DNA from: Streptomyces violascens
GTDB lineage: Bacteria > Actinomycetota > Actinomycetes > Streptomycetales > Streptomycetaceae
DNA length: 64,000 bases
Assembly (NCBI RefSeq): GCF_014649955.1
Contig: NZ_BMUA01000003.1
Span: forward strand, 408,456-472,455
Reading direction: 5' to 3'
Within the stretch, counting starts at the first letter, position 1, and every line of letters begins with the position of its first letter. The notes under the pieces were generated by a model, which was given only the letters and a program-made list of their open reading frames with translations, was not told the DNA's origin and did no database searches. The position numbers and the translations under genes were made by a program. Below are positions 1 to 9,093 of the stretch, one piece after another.

Positions 1-291
1 CCCTCACGCATTCCGGGCAAGCGGATACGTCCCCGCCTCACAGCGGGGCGGCGGGGCGGAGTGTCACGGCCGATAACCGCCCTATTCCGCAAGGGACTTG
101 GTCCCTACCATCCAAAGCGATCCGGCGCGCACCGCACCACGGCCGGACCGGTCCGAAGGTTTGACATGTTCATGCCTCAACCATCATGGCTCGGCCATCG
201 CGGCTCGGCCATGTCGCGTCGAGGGCATGAACGCTCGGCTGGACTCCCCACATCCACGCAAGGCCACCGACCAACCGATCGGAGCTTCACC
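1..291. other. Upstream non-coding region with palindrome and possible -35
   Basis: No convincing gene lies before the DUF4360 start. A perfect 12-bp palindrome, CGGACCGGTCCG, occupies 144-155, and a TTGACA hexamer follows at 161-166. No good TANNNT -10 box sits 16-18 bases further on, so the promoter is only suggested. The reading frame is open upstream of base 292, but its residues resemble neither a signal peptide nor a domain. Confidence 0.4.
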
Positions 292-954
292 ATGCCCGGT
301 GCACTTCTCGCAGGCGGCGCGACCGCAGCGTTCCTCGCGTCCTCGCTCTTCACCCAGGCGGCCCCCATCGCGCCGTCCACCATCATCGCGCCGCCCGACA
401 AGATCGTGATCGAGGTCGCGACCGTCAACGGATCCGGCTGCCCCATCGGCACCGCCGCGGTCGCCGTCTCCCCGGACAACACCGCCTTCACGGTCACGTA
501 CAGCCAGTACCTGGCGCAGGTGGGCGCCGGCTCCAAGCCCACCGACTTCCGCAAGAACTGCCAGCTCAACCTGATCGTGCACGTCCCCTCGGGCTTCACC
601 TACGCCATCGCGAGCGCCGACTACCGCGGCTACGCCCACCTGGAGAACGGCGCGAGCGCGACCCAGAAAGCCTCGTACTACTTCCAGGGCTCACCCGACA
701 CGGCGACCAGAACGCACCCGTTCAACGGCCCGTACGACAACGACTGGGAGGCCACCGACTCCACCGACTGGGGCCAGCTGGTCTGGGCCCCCTGCGGCGT
801 GCAGCGCAACTTCAACATCAACACCGAACTGCGCGCGAACGCCGGCACCTCGGACCCGAAGACCAACAGCTTCATCGCCATGGACTCCACCGACGGCAAC
901 ATCCAGACCATCTACCACCTGGCCTGGAAGCAGTGCCCGGACCAGCAGCGCTGA
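292..954 (+). CDS. Secreted DUF4360-family protein
   Basis: Small exported protein of about 220 residues and unknown function; the family is common in streptomycetes and fungi. The ATG at 292 is chosen because GGAG lies seven bases upstream and the first 25 residues form an alanine/leucine-rich signal peptide ending near TQAAP. The mature part contains four cysteines (first in GSGCPIG, about residue 50; last in KQCPDQ near the C-terminus), so two disulfides are plausible. The tyrosine-rich, beta-strand-like body fits a DUF4360 fold. The frame is open for 77 codons further upstream, but that stretch has no domain character. A perfect hairpin ends the gene and separates it from the convergent neighbour. 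Family assignment is by recognition; no biochemical role can be stated. Confidence 0.8.
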   Translation: MPGALLAGGATAAFLASSLFTQAAPIAPSTIIAPPDKIVIEVATVNGSGCPIGTAAVAVSPDNTAFTVTYSQYLAQVGAGSKPTDFRKNCQLNLIVHVPSGFTYAIASADYRGYAHLENGASATQKASYYFQGSPDTATRTHPFNGPYDNDWEATDSTDWGQLVWAPCGVQRNFNINTELRANAGTSDPKTNSFIAMDSTDGNIQTIYHLAWKQCPDQQR

Positions 955-964
955 GCCGCGTCAC

Positions 965-992
965 GGGGCCCGCACCGCGAGGTGCGGGCCCC
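965..992. terminator. Bidirectional hairpin terminator
   Basis: Perfect 12-bp inverted repeat, GGGGCCCGCACC (965-976) and GGTGCGGGCCCC (981-992), with a GCGA tetraloop. It exactly fills the space between two convergent stop codons (954 and 993). It lacks a long T-tract, as is usual in Streptomyces. Confidence 0.8.
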
Positions 993-1964
993 TCAGCCGC
1001 TGCGGCGCCTCAGTACGCGCTTGGCCCCCAGGCCGAGCACGGCGGCGCCCGCCAGAACCATCGCGCCCAGCAGATAGTTCCCGCTGCCCGCGCCATCACC
1101 CGAATCGGTGGAACTGCCGCCCGCCGAGGGCGACTTGGCGCCACCCTCCTTTAGAGGGACGCGCACCACGTCGCTGTCCGCCCCCTCCGAGCCGACCATC
1201 AGGGCCGCACCGTCCGGGGTGTACGTCACGGATTCGGACTGGGCCTGCACCGGCGTGCCCGGCACCGCGTGCCAGTCGCCGAGCGGATTCGTCCCGCCCT
1301 TCCAGGCGTATTCGGCCAGCGCGAAATACCCGCGCAGCGCCAGCTTCGTACCGTCCGGCGAGAACGCGCCGTCGGTCACCCAGGGCACCTCGCCGACCCG
1401 GTGGAAGACGTTCGTACCGGAGGCGGAGAGCTTGGCGGGGCCCTCGTAGAGGCCGCCGCCGCTCTCGCGCTTGGAGGCTATGTAGACCCGTCCGGTCTTC
1501 GGATGGACCATCAGCGCCTCGGCGTTGCGCGGCCCGTCGGCGTACTGGACGACGTACTGCGTGGCCTTGACCGTCTGGTCCCCCAGCCGGTCGGGCTCGT
1601 GGAAGCGGTAGATCCAGACGTGGCTCCAGGAGCCGTCCAGGTTGTCGCCGATGTCGCCGACATAGAGGTCGCCGTCGGGCCCGATCGAGATCGCCTCCAC
1701 GTCGCGCGGCCGGCCGACGCCCTCCATGGTGACCCGCGCGACGGTCTGCCCGGTCTTCGCGTCCACGGCGTAGACGTACGCGCCGTCGCCGCTGTCGTTG
1801 TGCGTCCAGTAGACGCCGGGGTGGGCGCGGCTCGCGGCGAGGCCGCTGGACTCCTTGATGCGGGGGTCCTTGATGGTGAACCCGCTGTCGTCGGCCGCCG
1901 CCGGCCCCGCCGCACACATCAGGACGAGCCCGGCCACCCCGCACACCCTCAGAAGCGAACGCAT
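993..1964 (-). CDS. Secreted beta-propeller-like protein with C-terminal anchor
   Basis: About 323 residues. The N-terminus is a classical signal peptide (MRSLLRV, hydrophobic core, AAGPAAADD). The body carries repeated strand motifs such as SGLAASRAHPGVYWTHNDSG, AISIGPDGDLYVGDIGDN and GAFSPDGTKLALRGY, typical of WD40/YVTN-like or esterase-like propellers. A Ser/Gly-rich linker then leads to a C-terminal hydrophobic segment (NYLLGAMVLAGAAVLGLGAK) and a basic RRRSG end, so the protein is probably held on the outer face of the membrane. The ATG at 1964 is preferred; an in-frame GTG at 1979 would add five residues ahead of the signal peptide. The gene is divergent from the SGNH esterase and they share a 75-bp control region. 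Substrate unknown. Confidence 0.75.
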   Translation of the reverse strand: MRSLLRVCGVAGLVLMCAAGPAAADDSGFTIKDPRIKESSGLAASRAHPGVYWTHNDSGDGAYVYAVDAKTGQTVARVTMEGVGRPRDVEAISIGPDGDLYVGDIGDNLDGSWSHVWIYRFHEPDRLGDQTVKATQYVVQYADGPRNAEALMVHPKTGRVYIASKRESGGGLYEGPAKLSASGTNVFHRVGEVPWVTDGAFSPDGTKLALRGYFALAEYAWKGGTNPLGDWHAVPGTPVQAQSESVTYTPDGAALMVGSEGADSDVVRVPLKEGGAKSPSAGGSSTDSGDGAGSGNYLLGAMVLAGAAVLGLGAKRVLRRRSG

Positions 1965-2027
1965 CCCCCCAGTGTCCACGGCCGCGTCCGGTACCCGGGG
2001 TGTTCACCGTCACGTCGCAGCACCGCG

Positions 2028-2039
2028 TACCGATCGGTA
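2028..2039. promoter_or_regulatory. Perfect 12-bp palindrome, TetR-like operator candidate
   Basis: TACCGATCGGTA is a perfect palindrome that abuts the first ATG of the esterase gene and lies in the 75-bp divergent gap. The ACCG-CGGT half-sites resemble operators of many TetR-family repressors. No TetR gene is present nearby, so a regulator would have to act in trans. Confidence 0.45.
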
Positions 2040-2732
2040 ATGATGACCCCCATGCGTTTTCTCTTCGTCGGCGACTCCATGACCATCGGATGCCCCGGCG
2101 ACTTCACCTGGCGCCACCGCATGTGGCGCCACCTCGAAGCGACCTTCGACGGCCCGTACGAGATCGTCGGCCCGCGCACCGCGCTGTACGACCCGGCGGC
2201 CGGGGCGCCCGTCTCGCACGAGTACGCCGACCCCGCCTTCCCGCCCGCCGCCCGCCGCCACCTCGCGGGCTGGGGCGAGGGCTGGCTGCACATGGCCCCG
2301 GTGATCGGCCCGGCGGTCGCGGAGAGCCGGGCGGACGTGCTGCTCGTCTCGCTCGGCCTGATAGACCTCGGCTTCTACACGGACTCCGGCCAGACCGCCG
2401 CCAATGTGCGCGGCTTCGTCGAGGGCGCCCGCGAAGCCAACCCCCAGGTCCGCATCGCCCTGCTGCCCGTCATCCCGAACGTACGGGCCGAAGAGGACGC
2501 CCCCTTCGCGGCCGAGGTGGCCCGCTTCAACGAGCTGCTCGCCAAGGCGGTCGCCGACCTCGACACGGCCGCCTCACCGCTGCTGCTCGCCACCGTCCCG
2601 GACTCGTACGACATCCACAAGGACACCTACGACGGCACGCATCCTGGCCCGAGCGGCGAGCACAAGCTGGCGGCGGCCTTCGCTGACGCGCTGCACGGCG
2701 CCTGGGAGCTGGGCGCCCGCTACGCGCTGTAG
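2040..2732 (+). CDS. SGNH/GDSL-family esterase
   Basis: Cytoplasmic hydrolase of about 230 residues. Block I of the SGNH fold is clear (FVGDSMT, nucleophile Ser at about residue 13) and block V is present near the C-terminus (DGTHPGPSGEHKLA), supplying the Asp-x-x-His pair. There is no signal peptide. Three in-frame ATGs (2040, 2043, 2052) lie close together with no good Shine-Dalgarno. The message may therefore be leaderless, and the palindrome at 2028-2039 touches the first ATG. The ester or acyl substrate cannot be deduced. The downstream gene is convergent. Confidence 0.82.
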   Translation: MMTPMRFLFVGDSMTIGCPGDFTWRHRMWRHLEATFDGPYEIVGPRTALYDPAAGAPVSHEYADPAFPPAARRHLAGWGEGWLHMAPVIGPAVAESRADVLLVSLGLIDLGFYTDSGQTAANVRGFVEGAREANPQVRIALLPVIPNVRAEEDAPFAAEVARFNELLAKAVADLDTAASPLLLATVPDSYDIHKDTYDGTHPGPSGEHKLAAAFADALHGAWELGARYAL

Positions 2733-2811
2733 GACGCCCGGTCCCTGACCGCGAACCGGCCTGCCTCGCACCGCACTTCGCAGGCGCCGGGACCGCCGAA
2801 GCGGATCGGCG

Positions 2812-3720
2812 TCACGGCGTGACGACGAGCTTGCCCTTGGTGTGGCCGCCCTCGCTCAGCTCCAGGGCCTTGACCGCGTCGGCGAGCGGGAAGGTCTCGG
2901 CGTGGCGGACGCGCAGCCGGCCCTCGGCGACCAGGCGGGCGTGGGCCTCGTAGATCGGTTCGGGGTCCGGCGTGGCCACGCCGCTGAAGGGGACGCCGTG
3001 AGCGGCGGCGCCCGTGTCGGCGATGGTGACGATGCGGGAGGTCGTGCCGCCGCGCAGCTCGATCGAGTCGGGCAGCGCGCCCTTGCCGGCCGCGTCGTAC
3101 ACCGCGTCGATGCCCTGCGGGGCGAGCTCGCGCACCCGCTCGACCAGGGCCGGCCCGTACGCCAGGGGTATCGCGCCCAGCTCGCGCAGGAAGGCATGGT
3201 TGCCCAGGGACGCGGTGCCGATGACCTTGGCACCCCGGGCCACGGCGAGCTGCACGCCGACCGAGCCGGTCACGCCTGCGGCACCGTGGATCAACAGGGT
3301 CTCGCCCTCGGTCAGTTCGAGCAGGCGCAGGACCCGCTCGGACGTCTCGCCCGCCACCGGAAGGGCGACGGCCTGCTCCCAGGTCAGCTCGGCCGGCTTG
3401 CGCACCACATGGGTGGCCAGGGCGTACTCGGCGTACGCGCCGGTGTCGGAGTGCCCGAACACCTCGTCGCCGACCGCGAACCCGGTGACGCCCTCGCCCA
3501 GTTCGTCGACGATGCCCGCCAGTTCCAGGCCCGGAACGGCCGGGAAGGTCACCGGGAACTTGTCCTGCATCCAGCCGTTGCGGATCCGGTAGTCGACCGG
3601 GTTGACGCCCGCCGCGACCACCTTCACCCGTACCTGGCCGGCGCCCGGCGAAGGCTTCTCGGCCTCGCCCAGGGCCAGCACCTCGGGGCCGCCGAACCGC
3701 TCGTACACGATCGCTTCCAT
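2812..3720 (-). CDS. NADP-dependent quinone oxidoreductase-like protein (zinc-free MDR)
   Basis: A 302-residue medium-chain dehydrogenase/reductase. Residues 1-120 form the GroES-like domain ([34 protein letters not shown]). Residues about 125-250 form the Rossmann domain with the nucleotide-binding turn [15 protein letters not shown]. No structural or catalytic zinc cysteines are seen, placing it with the quinone/enone reductases. The ATG at 3720 is preceded by AGGAG eight bases away. It diverges from a LuxR-type regulator across a 196-bp gap rich in GTGG/CCAC dyads, so that regulator may control it. Physiological substrate unknown. Confidence 0.85.
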   Translation of the reverse strand: MEAIVYERFGGPEVLALGEAEKPSPGAGQVRVKVVAAGVNPVDYRIRNGWMQDKFPVTFPAVPGLELAGIVDELGEGVTGFAVGDEVFGHSDTGAYAEYALATHVVRKPAELTWEQAVALPVAGETSERVLRLLELTEGETLLIHGAAGVTGSVGVQLAVARGAKVIGTASLGNHAFLRELGAIPLAYGPALVERVRELAPQGIDAVYDAAGKGALPDSIELRGGTTSRIVTIADTGAAAHGVPFSGVATPDPEPIYEAHARLVAEGRLRVRHAETFPLADAVKALELSEGGHTKGKLVVTP

Positions 3721-3782
3721 CACAGCACTCCTCGTATCGCTCACTACGTCGTCCACGATGTGGCGGGTCGCCGTGCGATGGC

Positions 3783-3811
3783 CCACCGTGTGGTGGTTCA
3801 CCACGTCGTGG
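3783..3811. promoter_or_regulatory. Overlapping GTGG/CCAC dyads between divergent genes
   Basis: Three interlocking inverted repeats lie here: CCACC-GTGT-GGTGG (3783-3796), GTGGT-TC-ACCAC (3793-3804) and CCAC-GTC-GTGG (3801-3811). A related CCACGATGTGG lies about 30 bases upstream. The cluster sits between the oxidoreductase and LuxR-regulator starts, the right place for an operator acting on both promoters. Confidence 0.45.
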
Positions 3812-3916
3812 GTCCAGCGTCCGTCGTCACCCGGCCCAACCCGGCCCGTCTTACGGCCGGTTCGACCTGGCCACAAGGCTGGGCACGGACGGCCGCGCCG
3901 ACCGTACGCTGGGGCG

Positions 3917-5230
3917 ATGGAGCCCCGCACGAGCCGCAGTACACCCCGCGCCGGTACCGGTACGACGCCCGCCGCCTTCGCGCTCGCGCGCGCCGCCGAG
4001 CTGGTGCGCGGGCCGATGGACCAGATCCTGCCGACCCTCTCCGAGGCCGTCGCGCCGCTGGTGGCGCACACGGTCGCCGCCGAACTGTCGGGGCACTGCG
4101 CCCACTCGCCGTTCAAGGTGCACGGCGACACAGGAGCGATCAGGGTCACCGTCAACGACCTCCAGGAGCTCGGCCCGCTCGTCACGCCGGGCCTCCCCTG
4201 GCAGGGCACGGCCGTGGTCGGCGGGGCGGAACAGGCCGTGGTGGCGGTCGCGAGCGAGGCCGCGCCCATGGCCGTGCGGCCGCCGCTGCTCGTTCTCGTA
4301 CGCAAGTCGCCGGGAGCGTTGTTGACGGAGGCGGACGGCGAGATCGTCCAGCATCTGTGGGACCTGGTGACCGGCCATCGGGCCCGGCTCGCGATCGAGG
4401 CGGTGCCGGGCACGCTCGCCCAGTCGCGGTCCACCGCCGCCGAGCGGGCCCGCGTGATCGCCGAACTGGGCGAGGCCCACGAGGCCTCGCTCACCGCGCT
4501 GCTCGGCGTGCTGCGCAGCAAGAACCTGGAGGACCGGACGGCCCGCTCGCGCGCCGTCGACCTCGCGGTGTCCGCCCTGGTCGCGCTGCGCGCCGAGGCC
4601 GACCGGAACCAGGAGCTCACGGAGGAGCCGGCCGCCGAGGCCTTCGCCCGGCTCGCCGACTCCCTCAAGCCGCTGCTCCGCCACAGCGAGGTGCGGCTCG
4701 AATGCGCGCCGCCGGAGGCGGAGACCGCCGAGATGCCGGTCGCATCCGAAATCGCCCACCTCTCACGGGCCGCCGTACGCGCCCTGGTGCTCGCCATGGC
4801 CGGGCAGCAGGGGGTGCGCCGCATCCACGTGCGCTGGCGGATCGTCGACTGCCAACTGATCGCGTCCGTACGGGACGACGGGCCCGGCGAGCTGTCGCGT
4901 GCGGCGTTCGACAGCCACCGGGTGGCCCAGCGCCTGGCCGCGCTCGGCGGCACCCTCGCCGTGGACGCGCTGCCCGGCTGGGGCACCACGGTCACCGCGA
5001 CCCTGCCGCTGGGCACGGCCCCGAGCCCGCGCGTCGACCCGCTGGCCGGGCTGCACCCGCGCGAGGCGGAGGTCCTCGGCCATCTCGCCCGGGGCCACCG
5101 CAACCGGACGATCGCCGAGGAGCTGCACATCAGCGAGTCGACGGTGAAGTTCCACGTCGCGAACATCCTGGCCAAGCTGGGGGTGAGCTCGCGCGGGGAG
5201 GCGGCGGCGATGCTGCACGCGGTGGCGTAG
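3917..5230 (+). CDS. LuxR-type regulator fused to a degenerate histidine-kinase core
   Basis: A 437-residue protein. Residues 1-170 resemble a GAF-like sensor. Residues about 175-230 resemble the dimerisation helices of NarL-type kinases ([17 protein letters not shown]), but the usual ELHD phospho-acceptor is absent. Residues about 270-375 resemble the kinase ATPase fold, with DDGPGEL near 320 and [13 protein letters not shown] near 354; the N-box asparagine region is not recognisable. Residues 378-437 are a LuxR/GerE helix-turn-helix ([31 protein letters not shown]). There is no receiver domain. I infer a one-component regulator that keeps the kinase scaffold for ligand or nucleotide sensing. 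It likely acts on the divergent oxidoreductase. The ATG at 3917 follows a GGGG tract. Confidence 0.8.
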   Translation: MEPRTSRSTPRAGTGTTPAAFALARAAELVRGPMDQILPTLSEAVAPLVAHTVAAELSGHCAHSPFKVHGDTGAIRVTVNDLQELGPLVTPGLPWQGTAVVGGAEQAVVAVASEAAPMAVRPPLLVLVRKSPGALLTEADGEIVQHLWDLVTGHRARLAIEAVPGTLAQSRSTAAERARVIAELGEAHEASLTALLGVLRSKNLEDRTARSRAVDLAVSALVALRAEADRNQELTEEPAAEAFARLADSLKPLLRHSEVRLECAPPEAETAEMPVASEIAHLSRAAVRALVLAMAGQQGVRRIHVRWRIVDCQLIASVRDDGPGELSRAAFDSHRVAQRLAALGGTLAVDALPGWGTTVTATLPLGTAPSPRVDPLAGLHPREAEVLGHLARGHRNRTIAEELHISESTVKFHVANILAKLGVSSRGEAAAMLHAVA

Positions 5231-5300
5231 CCGCTCCCCTTTTCGCATGCCGGGTCGCGGCTGCGGGCCGTTGTCAGTGGTGGATGCCAGACTCGATCGC

Positions 5301-7019
5301 GTGAACGAACGGTGGGCCGTCGAGGCAACCGAGGGCGGCGGGGCACGGCTCGCGCCCCTCGGGGACGACGGGCTGCCCACGGGCGAGGTGCGCGAGGAGG
5401 CCGACCTGATCGCGGCCGTCCGCGCGCGCCCCGAGGTCGGCCGCTGGGTGTGGCGGTCCACCACCGAGATCTACCCCCGGCTGCTCACGGCCGGGGTCAG
5501 GGTCGAGCGGTGTTACGACATCGAGGACGCCGAGCTGCTGCTGCTCGGCCACGAGGGCCGGCTCGGCGAGCCCCGCTCGGCGGCGGCCGCCTGGGCCCGC
5601 CTCCACAACAGACCCGTACCGGCCGACCCGCCGCCCCGGGCGGCCGAACCGGGCTCGCAGTCCTCCCTCTTCGAGCCCCGGAACACCTCGGGGCTGCCCT
5701 TCGAGGCGCTGCTCGATGTGTACGCGGACCAGCAGCGCAGGTACGACCGCACCGAGCACCCGGGGCGGATGCGGCTGCTCACCGCGTCCGAGTCGGCGGG
5801 GATGCTGGTCGCCGCCGAGATGAACCGGGCTGGCCTGCCGTGGCGGGCCGATGTGCACCGCGCGGTGCTGCACGGCCTGCTGGGCGAGCGGTACGCCAGC
5901 GGCTCGCCCCGCACGGGCGGCGGGGGCGAGCCGCGCCGCCTGGCGGAGCTCGCGGACCAGGTGTCGGCGGCGTTCGGGCGGCGGGTCAGACCGGACCTGC
6001 CCGCCGATGTGGTGAAGGCGTTCGGCGAGGCCGGAATGCGCATCAAGTCGACCCGGCGGTGGGAGCTGGCCGAGCTGGACCACCCGGCGGTGGAGCCCCT
6101 GATCGAGTACAAGAAGCTGTACCGGATCTGGACCGCGCACGGCTGGAGCTGGCTGCAGGACTGGGTGCGGGACGGCCGCTTCCGGCCCGAGTACACCCCG
6201 GGCGGCGCGGCCAGCGGGCGCTGGACGACCAACGGCGGCGGCGCGCTGCAGATCCCCAAGGTGATACGGCAGGCGGTGGTCGCCGACGAGGGCTGGCGCC
6301 TGGTGGTCGCCGACGCCGACCAGATGGAGCCCCGGGTGCTCGCCGCGATCTCCCGCGACCCCGGTCTGATGGAGGTGGCGGGCCACGACGGCGACCTGTA
6401 CACCTCGCTGTCCGACCGGGCGTTCTCCGGCGACCGCGAGCACGCCAAGCTCGCGCTGCTCGGCGCGATCTACGGCCAGACCTCGGGCGACGGCCTGAAG
6501 AACCTGGCCGCGCTGCGAAGACGCTTCCCCCTCGCGGTGGCGTACGTGGACGACGCGGCGAAGGCAGGCGAGGAGGGCCGGCTCGTCCGCACCTGGCTGG
6601 GCAGGACCAGCCCGCCCGCCGCCGGCGCGGGCGAGGCCGACGAGGCGGGCATCCCGCAGGACGAGGGCGGTCAACTGGCCGGTCCCGGTGGGGAGTTCAC
6701 CCCCGGGTACGCCTCCAGCGACGCCCGGGCGCGCGGCAGGTTCACCCGGAACTTCGTGGTGCAGGGCAGCGCCGCCGACTGGGCGCTGCTGCTGCTCGCC
6801 GCGCTGCGCCAGGCGATCTTCACGGCGGGACTCCGGGCCGAGCTGGTCTTCTTCCAGCACGACGAGGTGATCGTGCACTGCCCCGCCGAGGAGGCCGACA
6901 CCGTGGCTAAGGCGATCCGCGGGGCCGGCGAGCTGGCCGGGCGGATCGCCTTCGGGGACACACCGGTGCGGTTCCCGTTCACGACGGCGGTGGTGGAGCG
7001 GTATTCGGACGCGAAGTAG
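5301..7019 (+). CDS. DNA polymerase I-like (family A) polymerase
   Basis: About 572 residues, against roughly 900 for full PolA; it has no 5'-nuclease domain. The polymerase half is intact: motif A DADQMEPRVLA near residue 338, motif B around KLALLGAIYGQTSG near 382, and motif C FFQHDEVIVHCP near 520. The first 200 residues occupy the place of the 3'-5' exonuclease domain but show no clear acidic DEDDy set. Streptomycetes usually carry such a second short Pol I homologue, annotated as a bifunctional exonuclease/polymerase. The GTG at 5301 is chosen to start at VNERWAVE, matching the family's usual opening; the Shine-Dalgarno is weak. It stands alone, convergent with the next gene. Confidence 0.85.
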   Translation: MNERWAVEATEGGGARLAPLGDDGLPTGEVREEADLIAAVRARPEVGRWVWRSTTEIYPRLLTAGVRVERCYDIEDAELLLLGHEGRLGEPRSAAAAWARLHNRPVPADPPPRAAEPGSQSSLFEPRNTSGLPFEALLDVYADQQRRYDRTEHPGRMRLLTASESAGMLVAAEMNRAGLPWRADVHRAVLHGLLGERYASGSPRTGGGGEPRRLAELADQVSAAFGRRVRPDLPADVVKAFGEAGMRIKSTRRWELAELDHPAVEPLIEYKKLYRIWTAHGWSWLQDWVRDGRFRPEYTPGGAASGRWTTNGGGALQIPKVIRQAVVADEGWRLVVADADQMEPRVLAAISRDPGLMEVAGHDGDLYTSLSDRAFSGDREHAKLALLGAIYGQTSGDGLKNLAALRRRFPLAVAYVDDAAKAGEEGRLVRTWLGRTSPPAAGAGEADEAGIPQDEGGQLAGPGGEFTPGYASSDARARGRFTRNFVVQGSAADWALLLLAALRQAIFTAGLRAELVFFQHDEVIVHCPAEEADTVAKAIRGAGELAGRIAFGDTPVRFPFTTAVVERYSDAK

Positions 7020-7048
7020 CCGACCGGTCAAGCCACTGCGGAGCCCCG

Positions 7049-8293
7049 CTACTTGAGGGTGAGCCAGTGCTGATCGAGGGCGATGGCCCTCAGCTCGTCC
7101 AGGGTGAGGGCGGGCTCGGCGCGGGTGGCCGCCTTGTGCTGGTTTTCGGAGTTGACGGCGGAGACGACGACCCGGAACCCGTCGGGCCGCACGGTGTCGG
7201 CGATCCACGAGACCACCCCGGCGCCGCCCTTCTCTCCCGGCTTCTTCGCCAGGCCGATCACGGTGCCGTCCGCCAGCGTCGAGACCGTACCTTCCGGGGA
7301 GACGTCCGACATCCCGGACTGCACATTGATCTGCACCAGGCTCTTGCCCTTGCCGTCGTCGACCACGACGAAGGCGTAGCCGTCCTGGCCGCCCTTCTCG
7401 CCTGCCTTGAGGCCCTTGCCCGCCGGGAGCAGCGCGATCAGCTGCTTCTGGACCGCCTCGGCGGAAGGCCCGCTGCCGACCGGCCTGTCCGCCTTCTCGG
7501 GCGCACGGAGCGTGTCCGCGACCGACAGCCACTGGGGCGAGACGACCAGCGCCTTGAGCTGTCCGGCGGTGAGCGGCGGCGTCTCCCGGCTGGCCGGGGA
7601 CCCCTTCTCGGTGGGCGCGTTCCATTCGCTCGCGTCGATCAGGGTGCCCTTCGGGGTGAGCAGGACCGCCCGCCAGGCCTTGGTCGAGTCGCCGCGGTTG
7701 GGGTTCTCGTAGCCCTGGAGCAGCATGTACCGGGAGCCGTCGGGCCGTTGCTCGGTCTGGCAGGAGTCGTAGTCCACGAGGGCCTTGGCGGGACAGGTGA
7801 CCTGCTGCCCGCCTGCCTCGGCGGCCGGGTCGACCCGGCTCACCCCGAGCGCGACGAGCCCGGGCCCGTTCCCGTCGTCGAACACCCCGGACACGGACGC
7901 CGCGGACGAGGCACTCGGCTTGCCCGAGGTCCCCGGGTCGCCCGGCCCGTGCCCCTGCTCCTCGGTCACGGCGCCGCCCGGAGGCAGCAGCGACTTGAAG
8001 AGCGAGACCATCTGCTCGCCGCTCATGGACCCGTCGGCCTGCCGCGTCGGCTTCGGGGGCGCGGCCACCGAGGAGCCGCCGCCCTCGCCCCCGACGAGCC
8101 CGGCGGCGTACGCACCACCGAGGCCCATCGTGGCGAGCGCGAGCACACTGCCGGTGACGGCTGCCGTGCGACGCCTGGCCAGCCGGCGACGGCCCCGGAT
8201 CAGGCTGGACTCCACCAGGTCGCGGCGGTCGCCGAGTTCGAAGCTGCCTCCGGTGTGGCGCATGGCCTCGCCGAGCCGGTCCTCAAAGGGCAT
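7049..8293 (-). CDS. Membrane-anchored hypothetical protein, partner of SigE-family sigma factor
   Basis: About 414 residues. A basic cytoplasmic head of about 44 residues (FEDRLGEAMRH, GRRRLARRRT) precedes one transmembrane helix (AAVTGSVLALATMGLGGAY). A large extracytoplasmic region follows, with two similar halves each containing a LTxxQLKAL/LTLDELRAI-type segment and a strand-rich core. It lies immediately downstream of an ECF sigma gene in the same orientation (77-bp gap), the typical place for a SigE-family-associated membrane protein. No zinc HxxxCxxC anti-sigma motif is present, so anti-sigma activity is only an inference. The ATG at 8293 has AGGAAGG 11 bases upstream; another ATG at 8347 is possible. 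Confidence 0.65.
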   Translation of the reverse strand: MPFEDRLGEAMRHTGGSFELGDRRDLVESSLIRGRRRLARRRTAAVTGSVLALATMGLGGAYAAGLVGGEGGGSSVAAPPKPTRQADGSMSGEQMVSLFKSLLPPGGAVTEEQGHGPGDPGTSGKPSASSAASVSGVFDDGNGPGLVALGVSRVDPAAEAGGQQVTCPAKALVDYDSCQTEQRPDGSRYMLLQGYENPNRGDSTKAWRAVLLTPKGTLIDASEWNAPTEKGSPASRETPPLTAGQLKALVVSPQWLSVADTLRAPEKADRPVGSGPSAEAVQKQLIALLPAGKGLKAGEKGGQDGYAFVVVDDGKGKSLVQINVQSGMSDVSPEGTVSTLADGTVIGLAKKPGEKGGAGVVSWIADTVRPDGFRVVVSAVNSENQHKAATRAEPALTLDELRAIALDQHWLTLK

Positions 8294-8370
8294 GACAAAC
8301 CACGCCTTCCTGTTCTGATGACTGAAGGTTCCGTAACTGGCGTTCATTGCAAGGCAGTTGACACCGACTG

Positions 8371-9093
8371 TCAGTGGTCCGCGTACTCCGCGAGGGAGCC
8401 GCCGAGGCGTTCGCGGAGCTTGGCCAGGGCGCGCACCGAGCGGGTGCGGACGGCGGCCGAGCTGACGTTCATGGCGTCCGCCGTCTCCTCGATACTGCGG
8501 TCCTCCCAGTACCGGAGCACGACGACCGCCCGGTCCTTGGGCGACAGCTGCCCCAGCGCGTCGAGCAGGGCCACGCGCAGCGCCGGGTCCTCGCCGCCGG
8601 CCGCCGCTCGGTCGGGGAGTTCGCCGAGCGGCCGTTCGGTGGCCGAGCGGCGACGGCGGTGGGTGAGGAAGGTCCGTACGAGCACGGTCTGCGCATAGCC
8701 GGCCGGGTTGTCGATCCGGGAGACGCGGCCCCACAGCGCGTACATCCGGCCCAGCGTCTCCTGCACGAGGTCCTCGGCGAGATGGGTGTCCCCGCTGGTC
8801 AGCAGGCAGGCGGACCGGAAGAGCTGCCCCGCGCGCCCGGTAGCGAACTCCCGGAACTCCTCGGCGCGGCCGGACCGGGCGGTTCGCTCGGACCGCCCGA
8901 GTCGCCCGGATCGATCCGGGCCGTCAGGGGCGCCCGGTACGTCAGCTGGGCCAGGTCCCTCCGCCAGGCCCGACCTGTCCGATCGCCCCGATCTCTCCGA
9001 TGTCCCCGGCCTGTCCGAGAGACCCAGCCTCCCCTGCCCCCACGGCTGCCTCACGGCCCGCCCCGCCCCCGCCCGTTGCTCGTTCTCCCCCAC
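8371..9093 (-). CDS. ECF sigma factor, SigE family
   Basis: About 240 residues. Sigma region 2 (FRSACLLTSGDTHLAEDLVQ, then MYALWGRVSRIDNPAGYAQT) is followed by region 4 (LSPKDRAVVVLRYWEDRS, AVRTRSVRALAKLRERL), the two-domain layout of ECF factors. It matches the streptomycete SigE-family subgroup. The first 75 residues are low-complexity repeats of SDRPG/SERSG/SDRSG type that are not part of the fold. Either this is an unusual tail or translation starts later, close to AEEFREFATGRAG; the start at 9093 is therefore uncertain. It lies between the histidine phosphatase gene and its probable membrane partner, all on the minus strand. Confidence 0.8.
   Translation of the reverse strand: MGENEQRAGAGRAVRQPWGQGRLGLSDRPGTSERSGRSDRSGLAEGPGPADVPGAPDGPDRSGRLGRSERTARSGRAEEFREFATGRAGQLFRSACLLTSGDTHLAEDLVQETLGRMYALWGRVSRIDNPAGYAQTVLVRTFLTHRRRRSATERPLGELPDRAAAGGEDPALRVALLDALGQLSPKDRAVVVLRYWEDRSIEETADAMNVSSAAVRTRSVRALAKLRERLGGSLAEYADH

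Noticed and set aside
2842..5304. Long plus-strand frame spanning the oxidoreductase and LuxR genes
   Set aside because: It is antisense to a clear MDR enzyme and out of frame with the LuxR protein; composition is shadow-like.
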